Both the position numbers and the translations under genes were made by a program. A stretch of DNA of 64,000 bases from Paragonimus westermani (taxonomy: Eukaryota > Platyhelminthes > Trematoda > Plagiorchiida > Troglotrematidae). This document shows positions 38,401 to 53,400 of the stretch, piece after piece (position 1 is the stretch's first letter; the number at the start of each line of letters is the position of its first letter). A model generated the notes under the pieces. The model did no database searches. It saw only the letters and a program-made list of their open reading frames with translations, and was not told where the DNA came from. The stretch covers positions 1-64,000 of the forward strand of contig QNGE01002683.1 of assembly GCA_008508345.1 (NCBI GenBank), in the 5' to 3' direction.

Positions 38401-41400
38401 AACGGTTAAGCTGTGTACATCAGGTTGGTCACTCAAATTCACTCAACAGGTTGTAAGTTAACCACCTAGATCCAAAGATACGGATGGGAACCATCAAACA
38501 TTTCTTTCTTTTCGCTTTCGACAACCAGCATTCATTACGTTCGCACAACAGAAAACGTTGCGAGAAAATGTACCGCGGATTGTAGTTAACTAACAACAAC
38601 AATCAGGTATTTTCGATGAAGAACTAGCAGGCGTTTTGAGATATCCATTGAGGACAAATGAGATATATATCATGGAATGATTAGATGAAGAAACGAAGAT
38701 TTAAGCATACAGTGAACCAAGTAAATGTGATGTGTTGGCCAGCAGAGGTAAATTAAATGTGTGGCACCTAGGGACAGTTGTGTTGTAGGTAATGTTACTT
38801 ACTTAGACCATCAGTTCTTGTCAGCAGACCAGTTTCAACAAAGATCTCCCACTCTCTTCTAGATCTATGGAATGACACTGCTTTAAGTCATTAGGTATGT
38901 AATTTTGGTTTGTGTCTTTTAGTATCTTAGCTATTGTCAAACTGGAAATAGAAATACACGCACTATCAAAATAAGTGAACATTCCACTTTGTAAGATCGA
39001 CTCAAAAACAAGTGTACATATGTGTTCGTGAACTTCAAATGTTTTGTAAAGAAAATGATTACACGAAACTATACAGCACAAAGAGGTAATTTGATAATCA
39101 GAAGCAACCGAGAGTAGTGAACTCTGTCGATAGCCGGATGTCAGGGCAATGTTACATTAGTTGCAAGACACGGACACAAATGATCAAAATGAATTAGAAA
39201 CACCCAAGTAAGAGTGAATAGATGTAAACGCTTCAAATACTGCAGGAGAGAGGTAGAGCGCTGACCAAGACGAGCAAGGGTACATTAGGGCGCAGTCTAC
39301 CAACAATGTTGGTAATCACCAGAGAAATAGACAGAAAAATGAGAAGTAAAGTTTTGCACAAAAAGGGACGGTTAGTGAATTCACAAATTGAGTCAAGTGT
39401 AATTCTTGATGATTATGGAAAGTGAGCTTGGTTTTTCGCTCTAACATGACAAAACTATACAGATTAAAAATAGAGTGTCAAAAACTATCCATTTTGGTTG
39501 TACTGCATTTCGCCGAATGGAGTTACACAGGTCAGTGATTTCGACCAGTCTTGGAAGCCCTGATCGCAGGGTTATCAATTGGGGTTAATAGGACAGTTAC
39601 TGTGTCTCCTCTCGAGACGATCGGGCAACCGGATCACTGCTCACAAGCGAGAGTGGTTGAGCGTTCAGATTTGGTAATTCGGTCGTGCCTAATGTGAGTT
39701 CTATGGCGCAGTGGTTAACAGAGTTGCCTGATGATGGAATAGTCAGAGTTCAAATCCGGGCCGTGACAAGGATATGCACTACTGACGAGCTCTAAGTACA
39801 GCCAAACTCGAGTCTAGTGCTTGTTTTCGAAAGAGGCCGGCTGGAAAGTCTGTCTGAATGCAAACGCTGCGATCTAATGTGAGTGATGGTCAACTTGACA
39901 ATAAACCAAATCCTCGACTACTCGTCAGTAATTTAAAATAGAAAAGGACGTTTGATAATGCCTTAGGGAAATTCCGTTCACTTTCCAGAAACAGATTACT
40001 ACATAAAGATTACGTACGTTAGAACAAGCTGTTCGTCAACGTGCACCATGAGTCAGCACGGTTTGCATCATATTTAAATAGAAGCAGTCACCACTGGAAA
40101 AAGACAAGTAAGGTAATGCGATGAATTTGAAGAAATAAAAATGACGTACTTGCGGGAAGCATTTGGACGTTAGCCAACCGAGGGTCTTGGAATGCCATAC
40201 GAAGTGGAAAGAAGTTATTCCATTGAGCAGCATAAATACAACCATCGAAACCATCAGCCGCTTGCATAGTGTCATTTCGACCCATAAATATAACCCATGG
40301 ATCGTCCAGGCGGACATCTGCAGACGGGGATAGGTACGAACTAAAATCTTCCACCACCTCGTTGTAATCGTCCACCTGAATTGTCAAACAGAAGCCTATA
40401 GTTTTCGTGCAGCAGTGACCATGCAGGAGAATCATGTGTTATCTACATGAACCCAATTTAAGGCAAAACAATAAATCGTTGGCTACTGTATGAAGAAAGC
40501 ACTTCTAACCTGAAAACAAACCATTTCAACTTAGTTTCGTGTAACCGAAATAAACCATTTGAAAAAGGCTCGTTGTTTGCAGGTATCAAAATGAACGATG
40601 GCTAAACGTTAATTTGAGTTGGATGATGAAAACGTAAGGTGCGAAGGCCTACAAAAGTCATAAAACGCGACTATAGAATTTGGACAACTGTGTTTACCAA
40701 ATAAATCCGGTTATCGTGAGAGCGGTAGCTTCAAGGTTGTTTCTCAAGGGTGGTTTCTTGACAATATTAGGATGGGGTGAAGTTATATGAACCACGAAAC
40801 GGTAGTGTCCGCCCAACTGGGAGGGATCAGTAGCTTGCGGAAAATTCGCTGGCCTGTAAATTTTCCTCAACAAATGGTATCCGTGATCATTCTGTCAACA
40901 CCGCTTTGTAGTTAAAAGCACAAGGGTAGCTCAGATAGCTTTCCAGCTTAGTCAGAAGGGCACGTTATTTTGTACAGTCAATGAATATGCCAAGCAATAA
41001 AGACGTTTCGATGACTATTTTCTCCGTTCACATTAACCAAGATGCCGGTGATCCGTGATTCTAGTTCAGTTATTCCCACAGTACCCAATCCCATCTGCCC
41101 AAAAGCACGATCCACAAAAATTGGAGCTCCTGAGGCAAATTCCAGGAAGTAGATGACCTGATGGTTAGTACGCGCAACAGACGTGAAATGACCCTCTTGT
41201 GTCCGAAGTGTATTCTAAATCAACCAGGCCGGGTATGTGAAGCACAGGTGTGAAAATATCAGCAAGCTACAAGCAACGACTGGGATGCTCGGCGGAGAAA
41301 ACTGAACAATCCAGTTGGTAATCTAGACCAGTGTATTTGCTCTACGATCACTTGTGTCGCACAACCTGTAGGGGCCTCGGCTTTGAGAGAATCTGAAGGT

Positions 41401-44400
41401 TCGCGGGTATCAGACTTGTGAACTGTCACGTCATCCCATATAGATGAAATCCTCGAGGATCCTCAAGGACGAAGGACTGACTATAGTCAAAGGCTACTGT
41501 TTTGTTACAGAAGCTGTGGAACGAGGATTTCCTCCCACTTGCCACAACGATCTAAATTTTCAGGAAATCCACGTGCAGTGTACGAAAATCATTGAGGGTT
41601 AAATTTGATTCTGAAGGCTACATGTGATAAGAAAGCCAACGAACAGTGGGTTGGGTTTCGCCTTAGTCCGCGACTGCACTGATCACGTTAATACATCAGG
41701 CTAATTGATCGTAGTCATATCTATGAACTACAACCATTCCTCGTCCATTTGTACAATGAAGGGTTTCAGTTCAATTAACTGGGAAGCATTCTGGAGTTGT
41801 CTTAAGCGAGGAAGTATGTTTAGGTGGAATAACATGTTCAAAACAATTTGCTACCAGACCTCAGGCAGCATGAGGGCACGAGTTTGGTTATCATCGCCCT
41901 TGGCTATCGCAAATGGTACACCATGAGGTTAATCTACCTAAAATTTCTTGTTTCACTTTGCTGTTGACAGCATCTTGGAGGGTGCTCAATTCGCTTTTCG
42001 TTGCCAAGACAGCACACTGGAAATGTTCGGGAAGTTCACTCACCTGAGTTCTATAAACCCCCTGAAGACATCAGTAATCGCACATCCAAGGCCCGAAAAG
42101 CATGCGTTGACGCCAGGCATCTATGGCATCGGGATCATAGTGATCTAGTAATGAAGGGTGGAGTGTATAACGTTCCCACACGTGGTAGGTGGCGAACCGA
42201 GAAAGTTCACTGCCTATTCGTTTGCGTTACCGATGTCCTCGTAACATTTTGCACAGGTGGTTTGTCGGCGTAAGTTAAAAGTTCGTGTAAAAGTATTAAA
42301 CCTAGGCAAGTTTCTCGAGTACAAGCGCAGTACATGTCTCGTTGTATGTCTTACGCATAACCTGACACAGGCTGAAAGCGACTGTCAGGTGGTCGATGTG
42401 GGTCTGAGGGATGTAGGCTGAAACGTCAGGTCTCGAGACCTCATAATGTTAACAGCCGTTTTAACGTGACAGGTATCGAGAGGCGGAGACAGTTGAACAA
42501 CGAATGTACGCTCTCTAACTTTCGATGCGACCATCTTTGGAGTAGAACTTAGTTTAAAAGTACATTTTGAGGAAGTGCACAATGTCAAGAGTAGGTGAGG
42601 TTGATATGAACAGTAACGTTGCTGGGAACAAACAGTAGAGCAACATAAGCGCTACAGACCAACACGTTATAATAGGTCTCGTATACATGTATGCGAATTT
42701 GCGTTGTTAACATGTTCCCGTTCAAAACTTCTCACAATAAACCACGAACCAAAGATTTCTGCTTTCCTCACAATCAGACGTAGCTTAGTAAGTGTTAATA
42801 GCTCTGTAGTACGACGATGACTTGGTTTTAATTGCTGTTCTACCTGATAGCTGGATTACGCTGAGGCAATGATCAAAGCCGTAATTCATGAAAGATTATA
42901 ACGGCCAAAAGTGAAAGAATTTAGACGTAGAAGGTTCAAGTAGAATCAGCAGGGACTATATAAGCTGCTGGTTCAATATTTACATCAAACCTAGCAAAAA
43001 GCTTAGCCAAGCCGTAACTAAAGCTGGACGTTGTAGAAGTGTTCGTAGGCTGCAGAACTAAGTAAAATTAGCTGGAGGCCAGAATACTGAGGCCTGTCAA
43101 TTAGAGGGTAATGAAGGCGATTTCAGCCCGTAGTTATCTCTGGACACTATCTAAACACTGGTGAAGATGACGTATATAGGTGTGCAATCACAGACGTTGA
43201 CTCCTTAAAAATATTAACTTCCGAAGTGAAGGTCATAGCCTTGCAACATTCCTTCCATTCTCACAGTGATAACCGTGAAATCATATAGACCACACTAGTA
43301 TTTCTTGTTGGTAAAGCTGTATTACAGCTTATCAACTGAGATGCAGGGCGCATCTCGATTCTGACTGTGTCATCTTATACGGTAATCATTTTGTATTCCA
43401 GTGGATTTATAATCAAGATACAGCCGATTTCATGTCGGTGTCAGCAAAGTTCACTGGCGCCGACGAACTATGATAATTAATTTACGGTGCTACGCTCACA
43501 AATTCAACTACTGGACACAGAATATCCCATGAGCAACTTGAGTTCACCTGGCTTCCTTAGACCGCTCATGAAATTCTTATCGTCTATTGAGTTCGTGCTG
43601 ACAAGACTGCTTGTAGACACGTGCAGACGAAAAGTTCGAAGGTCAAGCGAGCTTTATAAGTAAGTTACCAATAACTTATTAACTAGGTGCATTTTGTAAA
43701 GCTTGTCTGAAAAACACCCATTTCAGTTCACATGCTAACGAGACGATACACGAAGGAAACGATGGATCACTATAGAGCCGACTTAGGCAGAACAGTTTTA
43801 ACTGATCAGAAAAAAAAACATAAACATGATGCACGGGTTGGTAACTGTCAACTTATCACTAAATAAGAGTTCGTTAAGATGCCTTCAAATTATAAGCAGC
43901 AAGAAGCCTACGATCGAGATAACCTACACTCAGTCTTCAGGATTACTACACATACGACCTATTCCCAAGTATTGGTGAGATGTGGTCCCATGAATACATC
44001 GTTAAAATGTAAGCCCCGCTGAATAAGCTTCAAAAACAGTAAAAATAATACAACCATCAGTCGTAGAGAAAAAAGACGTACTAAGAAAACATCAAATGAG
44101 ATCAAACGAGTTAATCCATGAAGTCTTTGCTTTGCGATATACATAGTAGAGGTGAGTATGTCGGTTCCTACCTTGGTTGTAACTGTTTAGAGTAAGTCGC
44201 TAGTTTCATCCAACACCAAAAAGCCGGTGTTATTATCAATAATGTTATTGGTTGTCCTCTCAAACATGCACCAGCAGTTCGCCTCTAGTGGAGATCCAAT
44301 AGATATCCGCACTAAATCGAGATCCAATAGACTTCCAATGTTGTTCACTTATGACATGGACGATATTCTCGAAATTGTGGTTAGAAAAACAACGCTCAGT

Positions 44401-47400
44401 GCTGCGTCTATTACTGGCATTATGTTAACCGACATGGGTTGTGCGGATAACATTGTCCTGCATGATCTTTACGCCGAAATCACGCAGGCCATGCTGAATA
44501 TATGAAAGATCAGGCTCGTTTGTATGGAGCGTGATTCTTATCATCGAAGTGCAGAGTACTGCTTCTGTGGTGGATGATCAAGCTGGAGATGCGAGTATTC
44601 CAACTCTCGGTGGAACACCTCAAAGGGGGGTACGTCCAAAAGCCCAGCTGGATAGTACCAACGGACAACACATGGCAGGTAAAATGGAATGGGTGACCAG
44701 ACTGGGGACACGATCATTACAACGCTCACGGAATATCTCGGTGCGGTCGTAGAATTCCGTCAAAGCCCACAGCGGACAGAGTACGGACAACACAAGCTAC
44801 CGGAAGAGCGATCGCCCAACGAGAGCGGATCAACGGACGAGAAATGGCAGACGAACCCCTCCCTCCCCCCCGATACAAGGCGTCAGCCACACACAAACCG
44901 GGCCGAAATGCACACGACGTGTGAGCGGAAACCTGGGGTGTGCGGTGGACCGGAAGTCCGGTTTACGTACGCGAAACGTGCGCGTGGCATGGCAACCAGC
45001 GTGTTGTACAATAAATATTGTGCATTAATCAACGCCTTTTCGCTGCACTTCGAAACACAGACATTCCAACTCGATGTCCCTCCCTTCAGATAGTCAGCGT
45101 GAGAATTGGGCGGTGCTATCTTGCCGTTTTGGAATCTTGGTGATGAGATATCAGAAACATAACACGTACTTAGGTCGTCTACGATGTCCAAATGATGCCC
45201 GGTGGTTGACTAACTGAAGAATACATGCGGTTGCGTGTGTTCTGATTTGCTCTACAGTTCAGCAACGTGACCTGCTTGTGACGATGATAGTAACAGGCCT
45301 GCTGTGTTAGACCATCGCTGTCTGCGCCAATTAGGCAATGCGGAACACTTCTGTTACGTGTATAATTGATCAACTAATCAGGTTGGCCAATCTGCGTTGG
45401 TAAGATTACGCACTGCACATGCCGCCGGAGAGGTCACCGAACCAGCTGCTATTTGCTGAGACCACCAAACGTTAGCTGAAGTCGTGTGGAGATCAAACAG
45501 TGTAGTGGTTGCGAAGTATGCCAACCTTGATTATTCCGTTGAGCAAAATGAGTAGGTGTCACCGGTCCGGTTGAGGTTCTCATAATCACCCAAATTGCCG
45601 ATTAGAAAATCTACCTGAGATGGCAGCGTGCTATACTCAATGACGTCGATAGATTCAGAAAATCTCTAATCCTTTTGCTAAACAATGTTTACGCATTTCT
45701 ATCTCCTTGAGATTTTTCTTGTGCGTTGAGGTAAACGTCGATTGGAGCTATAAAACCTGTTAGGTTCATGAGTGTTAAGCTAAACTGATTGACGAGTGTA
45801 TTCCAGACAGACCTTCTAAAGGTATGACAGGCACATACGGATACCTTCAATTTTGTTTCGTATATGGTTTGAGGTAATGACCAAATTAGGATCAAATTAA
45901 TCGTATTAATGAAATTTGTTGCATTTATCCCGTATGTTTGAAGCATCTTTTAAATTGTGGTACTGTCAAATGTAGCCGACGATGAATCTTATTAGGATTC
46001 TCCATTGAGGGATATTTAATAATTCAACTAGGTGGATGGATCCAAAGGTTCGAAATGTCAACAGCTGAAAGCTCCACCATCTGTAACTCGTAGTCAATAT
46101 ACGTATGGGACCAAACAACTCAAAACGTTTACTTTATAAAATGTACACCTCGGTTAAACGATCAAAAATGGCCTAAAAAGCACACACGATTTGGAGAAAA
46201 GTTCACAACAGTAGTACAAATCTGCATTCTTTCCCATTCCTGTACAATGTATACGGAAGATGTATTATGTACAACTAAGCTGCGGATAATAGCGTCATGC
46301 AGATCTTGGATGAAATTGATTCGGCAACGTGTTCTAACCTGTCTTCTGATTTCTATTAAAGTATTAGACTAGATGTAGACAACTTAGCTCAGACATAGAC
46401 AGCGTGATCTGACAATTGGCTTCTTTCACTGTGCCGCACTAACTAGACTGGTGTATTGGTTGACTCATCCGAAGCAGGCTAGAACTGGTTATTGAACAAG
46501 GGTGTGGTTGGTTGATGGTCTAGTGACAACCAAATTGAACGCAACATGAAGCTCCTAAAGTCTGTTTGCTCACATGCTAATCGTTTGACACGTGTGCACA
46601 CTAAGTTTGATGAAAATGGGTCACAGTAAAACAACAGTCTTAACCTGGGCAGAAATTGAATTCGTAATACTTGATGCAGAATAACTGCAGAATGTCACAA
46701 GATTGAAAGAGAGAGTAGAAAATTTACGAGACATGAAGGTCTATTTTGCGCGGACACGTCAGACAACCATAACCAACGGTGCTTAAAACTTTGGCTGTAG
46801 GAATAATTTTTGGACGCGATGTTCAATCCTCAAATGCTTGCCTTCAATAATGGTCATCCCGTGTTGAGTAACGCTTCGATGGGCCTTCGCAAAAGCATGC
46901 GAGATGGGACCAAACGAGAATTCATGAAAAATAAACCTGGTGGCAAGTTGGTTATTCACTCTTAGGGTGTCTACCCAACGAATAACCGCGGCCACTAGAT
47001 TCATGAAGTCACCGTCTGTTGCGCGATAGTGTGGGACATATACGTATCGATAGAGGAGATATGGGAAGTAGAATAGGGGTGAAACAAGTGGGAAACACCA
47101 ATAGAAGAAATGCCTGCCACATAAAAAGGTCACCTAAGAGGAACCTTGTAAAAAGTTAGGTCTTCTGAACAGCTACACAGAGAGACCAAGAGGGTCAATG
47201 TGTGTCAAGAGCTTATATTGGTTGCCACAGTTGGGTTGCATACCCAGACCAGTTACATGGATTATGCAACGTCGTGCCCAGCTTCGCAACAAGGAACCAC
47301 AGTCTACGCTCAGAAGGTTAGTAAAAGGAACCGCCTACAACGATAGTTTACAAGCCCAAAACTGTACCAAAAACCAGAGGACGCTTATGAGCAAGAAGAG

Positions 47401-50400
47401 ACATCTAACTAAAAGTGGTAATCACATTCAATACGTGACGTTGGAGAGCGAGTATGACTTATCATATGCTTTCAATCAGGCGATGGACATCCGCGTTTTC
47501 TTACGAGATGAGGATAAAATCAGTGAGTCACAGTCAAGGGCTTTTAGCTTCAGATGTTGCGGTAGGCTTTCAATGGACCATAACAATGATCGATTTTGAT
47601 ACGTTCAGAATTAGGGTACGGAAAGTTCACCATTGGAAGATTAAGATGGTTGGAGGTGAGTTTCCAGTTAAATAAGCTGTTTCTTTTCGAGGATCGTCCA
47701 TAAAAAAGTAAACGCCCTGATGAGGATCAGAAACAGGCTAGCTGACGTTCAAGAAACCTGATCACCTGCGAGTTAATTAGTACTAATACGATGAAAACCA
47801 GCGACAGACGATCGGGTGAATTGTTGAACGAATTACTCCCTACATCCCGTTAACGGTTGGTCTGTAGATTTGTTTATATCTAACTTTCAACAGTTGTAAG
47901 TTCCCCTAAGATGGAAAGAAAAGCGTCCGATAAACATCCAATTCTGACGGGCCAATATAAACTCTCGTAAAGTCGGGAAAACTGAACTGACGTCTACATG
48001 TTTCAGTGTGAGAATCTTAATCCAGGGGCAGGTTGTTTTCGATGACATTGTTCACAATGGGAGTGCATCACTGTAAAAGATGGCTGACTTAGCACAAAAT
48101 TGTCACTGATATTTTTCTGTACAACACTACATGTAGGGTGACAGTGACTTTTTCGAACTGATGAAAAACTCCATGAGATATACTTAGAACCTTGGAATAA
48201 GGTAGTCATTCTTAAGACCGTGTAACAGAGGCTACCTAACAAACGCGGCTACCTTAGAAGGATGTGTTTCCGGTACGATGCACCTAGGTACCGCAATTGC
48301 CAAACACGTATGTGACCACCACCCCCGGTTGCGATGCATGTTTGCAGCTGTGGAAAGTCCAGAACCCAGAACTTATCCGGGCTTCCAAAAAGTTTGTTGA
48401 AAGAAGGTCAGGATAGATGGACGCACTTGTTAACAGCGGCTGTCTATGTGGAATAGTTCGTGCCATATAACTGTACAACAATTCGGACTAACTTACTTTA
48501 GTTCGCGTTATAAGCCAGAGAGATAGAGGACATCTGATGTTTGAGCAAATTAACAACACGGATAAAACAGGCTACTTAGACGCGATAAAACTTAATGACG
48601 TAGCACCGCCTGACTATTCATCCTTCGTCCTCACGACAACGACCAAGAAATTATTGTGTTCAAAGCACTCTGGATTTGAAAATCGAGAGAGGCAAATAAG
48701 TGGCTAACCAAATCGCTGATGAAAAACCACGCCAGCCGAAAGACACAGATGACAGAGTAAACGACATGCTTTTGCACACTCGGCGGCCCATGGGTACTCC
48801 AGGTAGAAGTCACGCCGGCAATATATTCACTCATGTGCTGTTCACGATAATACTTATCATCACGAAAGGGATGATTAAAACGATGTTGCCGCTTCTGGTT
48901 TCCTCAAAACACTGTTTAATGGCTGAATGTTTTTCACTAATTCGGTCCCTAGTTCAACAGATAAAAAGTGAATTCTATCGAGTTCAGTATGTTGATTCAA
49001 AAATGTCATGAGTCTAGTTAACATGTATGAAATCGGAAAGCGGGGAAGCAAGTGCATTGAACAAAGAAGTGAGATCATCCTGAGCAACTGTTCTGAGATG
49101 GCCGAAATGGTGTGAAGCTAGAGAGGAACGTAAACTGACAGTTGGCAACAGAGGCCACATCACGCAACTCAAGGATGCCAACTTGAGCTGGCGTTTAAAT
49201 CGCTCCACAGTATTGACTACTTAATTTGGTTTGCTCAAACATTCTTTAGCAGTCTCACAGAACGGGCGATCTTATATCTGAACTCGGCGCCCTTGAGTAT
49301 ATGGCAGCAAAGGAAACCAAAACGCTATACTGATTCTTGACATTGTGGGGACCGTGAAGTAATCATCAGCGCAGGTGGACTTATTCCGTAGAACTACACG
49401 AGAGTCAGTCACTGATCATTTTGGAGGTTGGTCCGTCTGGTTTGACCGGGTACAATAATCGGGAGATGAAGTCCAGCTATGTAGAGCTGTGATGGGCGTA
49501 TAGGCCAGAATTATGAGCAAAAGAATAACTTGAACTTAGTAGAGATCAGTTAGTTGTTCGACAGCAAGAAATGGATGCTCGTATGTAACGGTAATTCTCG
49601 ACTAAAACGTGAATGACGCAGTCCCTCATCAACTCTCAGCCGATAAACAGATGTCAAATGTTCTTGCGTATAACTTATCCAGTACTGCATATGATTACAT
49701 TTATTTTCAATCTAATTAGTTGGGTGTACGGAGTGGAGATCAAGATCGGAGGGTGACTTCAGTTTCCCAAGAAGAAATCTAAAAACTGATGAGTAGTCGG
49801 GGATTTGGTTTACTTTCAAGTTGACCATCACTCACATTTGATCGCAGCGTTCGCATTCAGACAGAATTTTCAGCCAGCTTCTTTAGAAAAGAAGCACCAG
49901 ACTCCAGTTTCGCTCTCATTAGAGCTCGTCAATAGTGCATATCCTTGTCACGGCCCGGATAGGAACTCCGAACATTCCATCATCAGGCAACCGTGTTGAT
50001 CACTGCGCCATCGACCTGGCATTAGGCATGACGGAATTATCAAATCTGAACGTTCAACCACTCTCGCTTGTGAGCAATGATCAGGTTGCCCGATCGTCTC
50101 GAGAGGAGACAGTAACTGTCCTGTTAACTCCAATCGATACCCCTGCGATTAGGACTTCCGATACAGGTCGAGATCACTGAACTCATTAAAACTGCAAGAC
50201 GGTATTTTAGATTACTAACCAAATCCCCGACTACTCATCGATTGGAGTTAACAGGACAGTTACTGTGCCTCCTCTTGAGACGATCGGGCAACCTGATCGT
50301 TGCTCACAAGCGAGAGTGGTTGAGCGTTCAGATTTGATAATTCGGTCGTACCTAATGTGAGGTTAATGGCGAAGTGGTTAACACGGTTGCCTCATGATTG

Positions 50401-53400
50401 GAATGGCCGGAGTTCAAATCCCGGCCGTGGCGAGGATATGCACTACTGACGAGCACTAATGAGAGCAAAACTCGAGTCTATCGCTCCTTTTCGAAAGAGG
50501 CTGGCTGGAAAGTCTGTCTGAATGCGGAAGCTGCAATCAAATGTGAGCGATGGTCAAATTTACGACCTGAAAACCTTCGTTTCTGTGAAGACTGCAAAGT
50601 CAGCCGAAAATATGTCATAGATTCGGCTGTACCTCACCACAACTTCGAACTGTGCATGCAATGTCCTGAAAGTTTGGCAACTTCTCTCATGCGGTCTACT
50701 TTTCCAAGGCGTGATTATCAGTGAGTGAAGAAATTGCAAATTGTGAGGCAGAGTGATTTTACAGTTTTCCATTAAACTCAGAGACACAGCAAACCAACGA
50801 TGACTCCACAGTTCGATGGATGCGAACCCTTAGGAAGTTTGACCACTCAGAACGCGACTATTCTTAAGGAGTTCAACTTAGGATATCCAGTGATTGGAAA
50901 GAATGGGTCAGGAACACTCCAGGTAGTTACGTCGATGAAACAACAGGTATGGGTAGATGAATGAGTCGGAAGGCGATGTACTCAACTTTATGTGCAAATT
51001 CGTCGCTCAGCTGGGAGACTTGACAAAATGGAGTGTTACGTGTTCCTCACTGCTGGCGCAAATTTAGTACAAGCAACTAGTGTGTCGAAAATTCATCCTG
51101 GGCAAATTATTGAAAAATATCTAATTATCTGACCTCGCTGGAGCCGAATATTGATCTTCAGAAAAAGGCGTTGAATTAGATATAGTAAGTTCACAATTTC
51201 TAAGCTTATGCGATGTGTGCTTTTTATGTATTACTTAGTTTTCAAGTACACAACACAAAAAAACGTTTGTGAACCAACTACCGAACGGGCCGAGAGATTT
51301 AAGGCACACATGCTCACGAATGTCCGTCCACTGAGAGACTCGTACTGCTGTGTTCGCCATGACCTTCAGGATAAAATAGATACGAGATCATTGTTGAATG
51401 GAGTAGTCTTTGGCGCAACAGGTATTAGGATGGTGCAAGAATTGCAATCGATCGCGGTGCCTCAATGGACTACGTGTTATTGTAGGGCCTCTGTGTGACC
51501 AGATCACGTCTGTCGTGCTTGGGTGAAAGCCGGTGATCAAGTTGGACGTCCTGATGTCAGCAGTATGCTGGAATACATCGTAATCAGGCTGTTAGACTGG
51601 AATTTTTCGCCTGAATCACAGTGAGTTGGGTGCCCAATGGACCTTCCCCAGGATCATACAACACAACTGTGCAGCGACCCTTTGCAATTCAGATGTACTC
51701 TACGTAACGAGTGAGTGAAACACAAATACCGAACTAAGCCACCATGCATAGTTGAACCCGCTAATCAGATATTCACACGTTCACAAGCGCACGTACCCAA
51801 TCTCCCAACCTGGTCGACAGACTGTTCGCATTCTTGGCGCCACCCCCTGTGGGTACCCAATACCTAGACGGACGTCTGAGTGAAGCATGTTAGAACTCAC
51901 TTTCAAATGCCACTTTGTGCCCATGTCTGTCCTCCATGCGTGTACCATATGGTGTTGATCATTACAAAGGTCAATATCATAGTTTGTGGTGACTTCGAAA
52001 CGTTTGAATCCAACGTCAAACTCGATGGTTATTCCACCATTGTTATTGACCTTGACGATAATGTAGTTGGTATCGCCAGAACCACGCATCTCCATGAGGA
52101 TACCTCGTTTTGATTTGGTTTTAAATCCGACTTGAATATATTCTTCTACAGTCCCCAATCTGTCCTGTGTACGGTCTAACAGAATTTTCATCATCGGGCC
52201 ATTGTTAAAAGTACCACCGACCTCTAAATACAAAAAAGTTTAAACATAATCAACTTCAAAATCAATCAGCACTACAGTTAACAATAAATATGAATATATT
52301 TTGTTCCCCTATTTTCCTTTGCCTGACTCTAAGGGTGCACGAAATAACGTTGACCTTCAAAGAGTGGAACGGTCGCCGAACGAACCGGCACGACAATCCC
52401 CGACCACGTTAAATTCCACCATCAAGTCCCCAATTAGCTGGATTAAAGGCTACCTCCGCCACGCCCAACTGGCACACACCACTGTGTGTGTGCACTAGTC
52501 TGTCCACACGCGCTTACGCCTGGTTGTGCTCCTGGGTCGTGTGACTGATTGAGTGGCTACGCGTCGCAACTCGATGTGTCCCGGCGATCGCAAACGATTG
52601 GTTTAGCTGCATCGCACAAAAAGAATTCACTCAGTATCTCATCCTTTACATGTCTACGGATGCAGTAAGACCTACCGAAATAGCAGCTCGCTACCACGTG
52701 TTTCAGGTGTTTAAAACTAGTCGTTCACTCAGCTGACAATAGGATTACTTAACGGTTAGTCGTCTATGCTCTACACTTCCTTTGCTGTAATCCAAGTGAA
52801 TGTATCTGAGTACATGAAAACCGGTTGCACAACACTGTAGAGAAAATGGTCCAACCAAAAGAGGTGGTAAAAGTTTAAGAAGAAGCAAACTATTCCCACA
52901 ACTGTTTGCCTAATGGAAAACAGCGTCTGAAACAAAATCAAACAGCATGAACAGCTGATAGGATTGCAACGATTAGTAGTAACCATCTTTGCACGGAACG
53001 GTTCACAGAACAGAGAATGTTAACCAAAATTTAAATGAAGTCACGTCGTAAGTAGCAGATATTGCACCATACAACTCGGTTGAGTATTTGTACGTTCGGA
53101 CACTGAACTCAGTCAGTCACTGATATTCCCCATTAACTTACCACTTCACTCGAAGGTGACCTCATTTAGACATGATTCACCGTGATTGTCATTGTGGACA
53201 AATTATAAGTTGCACGTTTTGACGTACATGACCATTGAAACAGTCAACGTGTTACTCACAATATGTCTTTCATTCGTATTATGGAAGTGGAGCGAAGAAG
53301 CTGCGTATATAAGCTGAAAACAAGGCTGACTTCAGTGCCTCTCAGAGCATCCCCTTAAATGCTAATTGTAGGTGAGAGGGGACACTTCAAAGCCTTACCT

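Noticed and set aside
21582..50560. The A and B boxes of the SINE copies as possible tRNA genes
   Set aside because: The boxes sit in a long repeat with no cloverleaf, anticodon arm or acceptor stem, so these are tRNA-derived SINEs, not tRNA genes.
50398..50724. A 108-codon plus-strand frame with cysteine pairs
   Set aside because: It begins inside the SINE copy and reads through it; most of it is repeat sequence and there is no family match.
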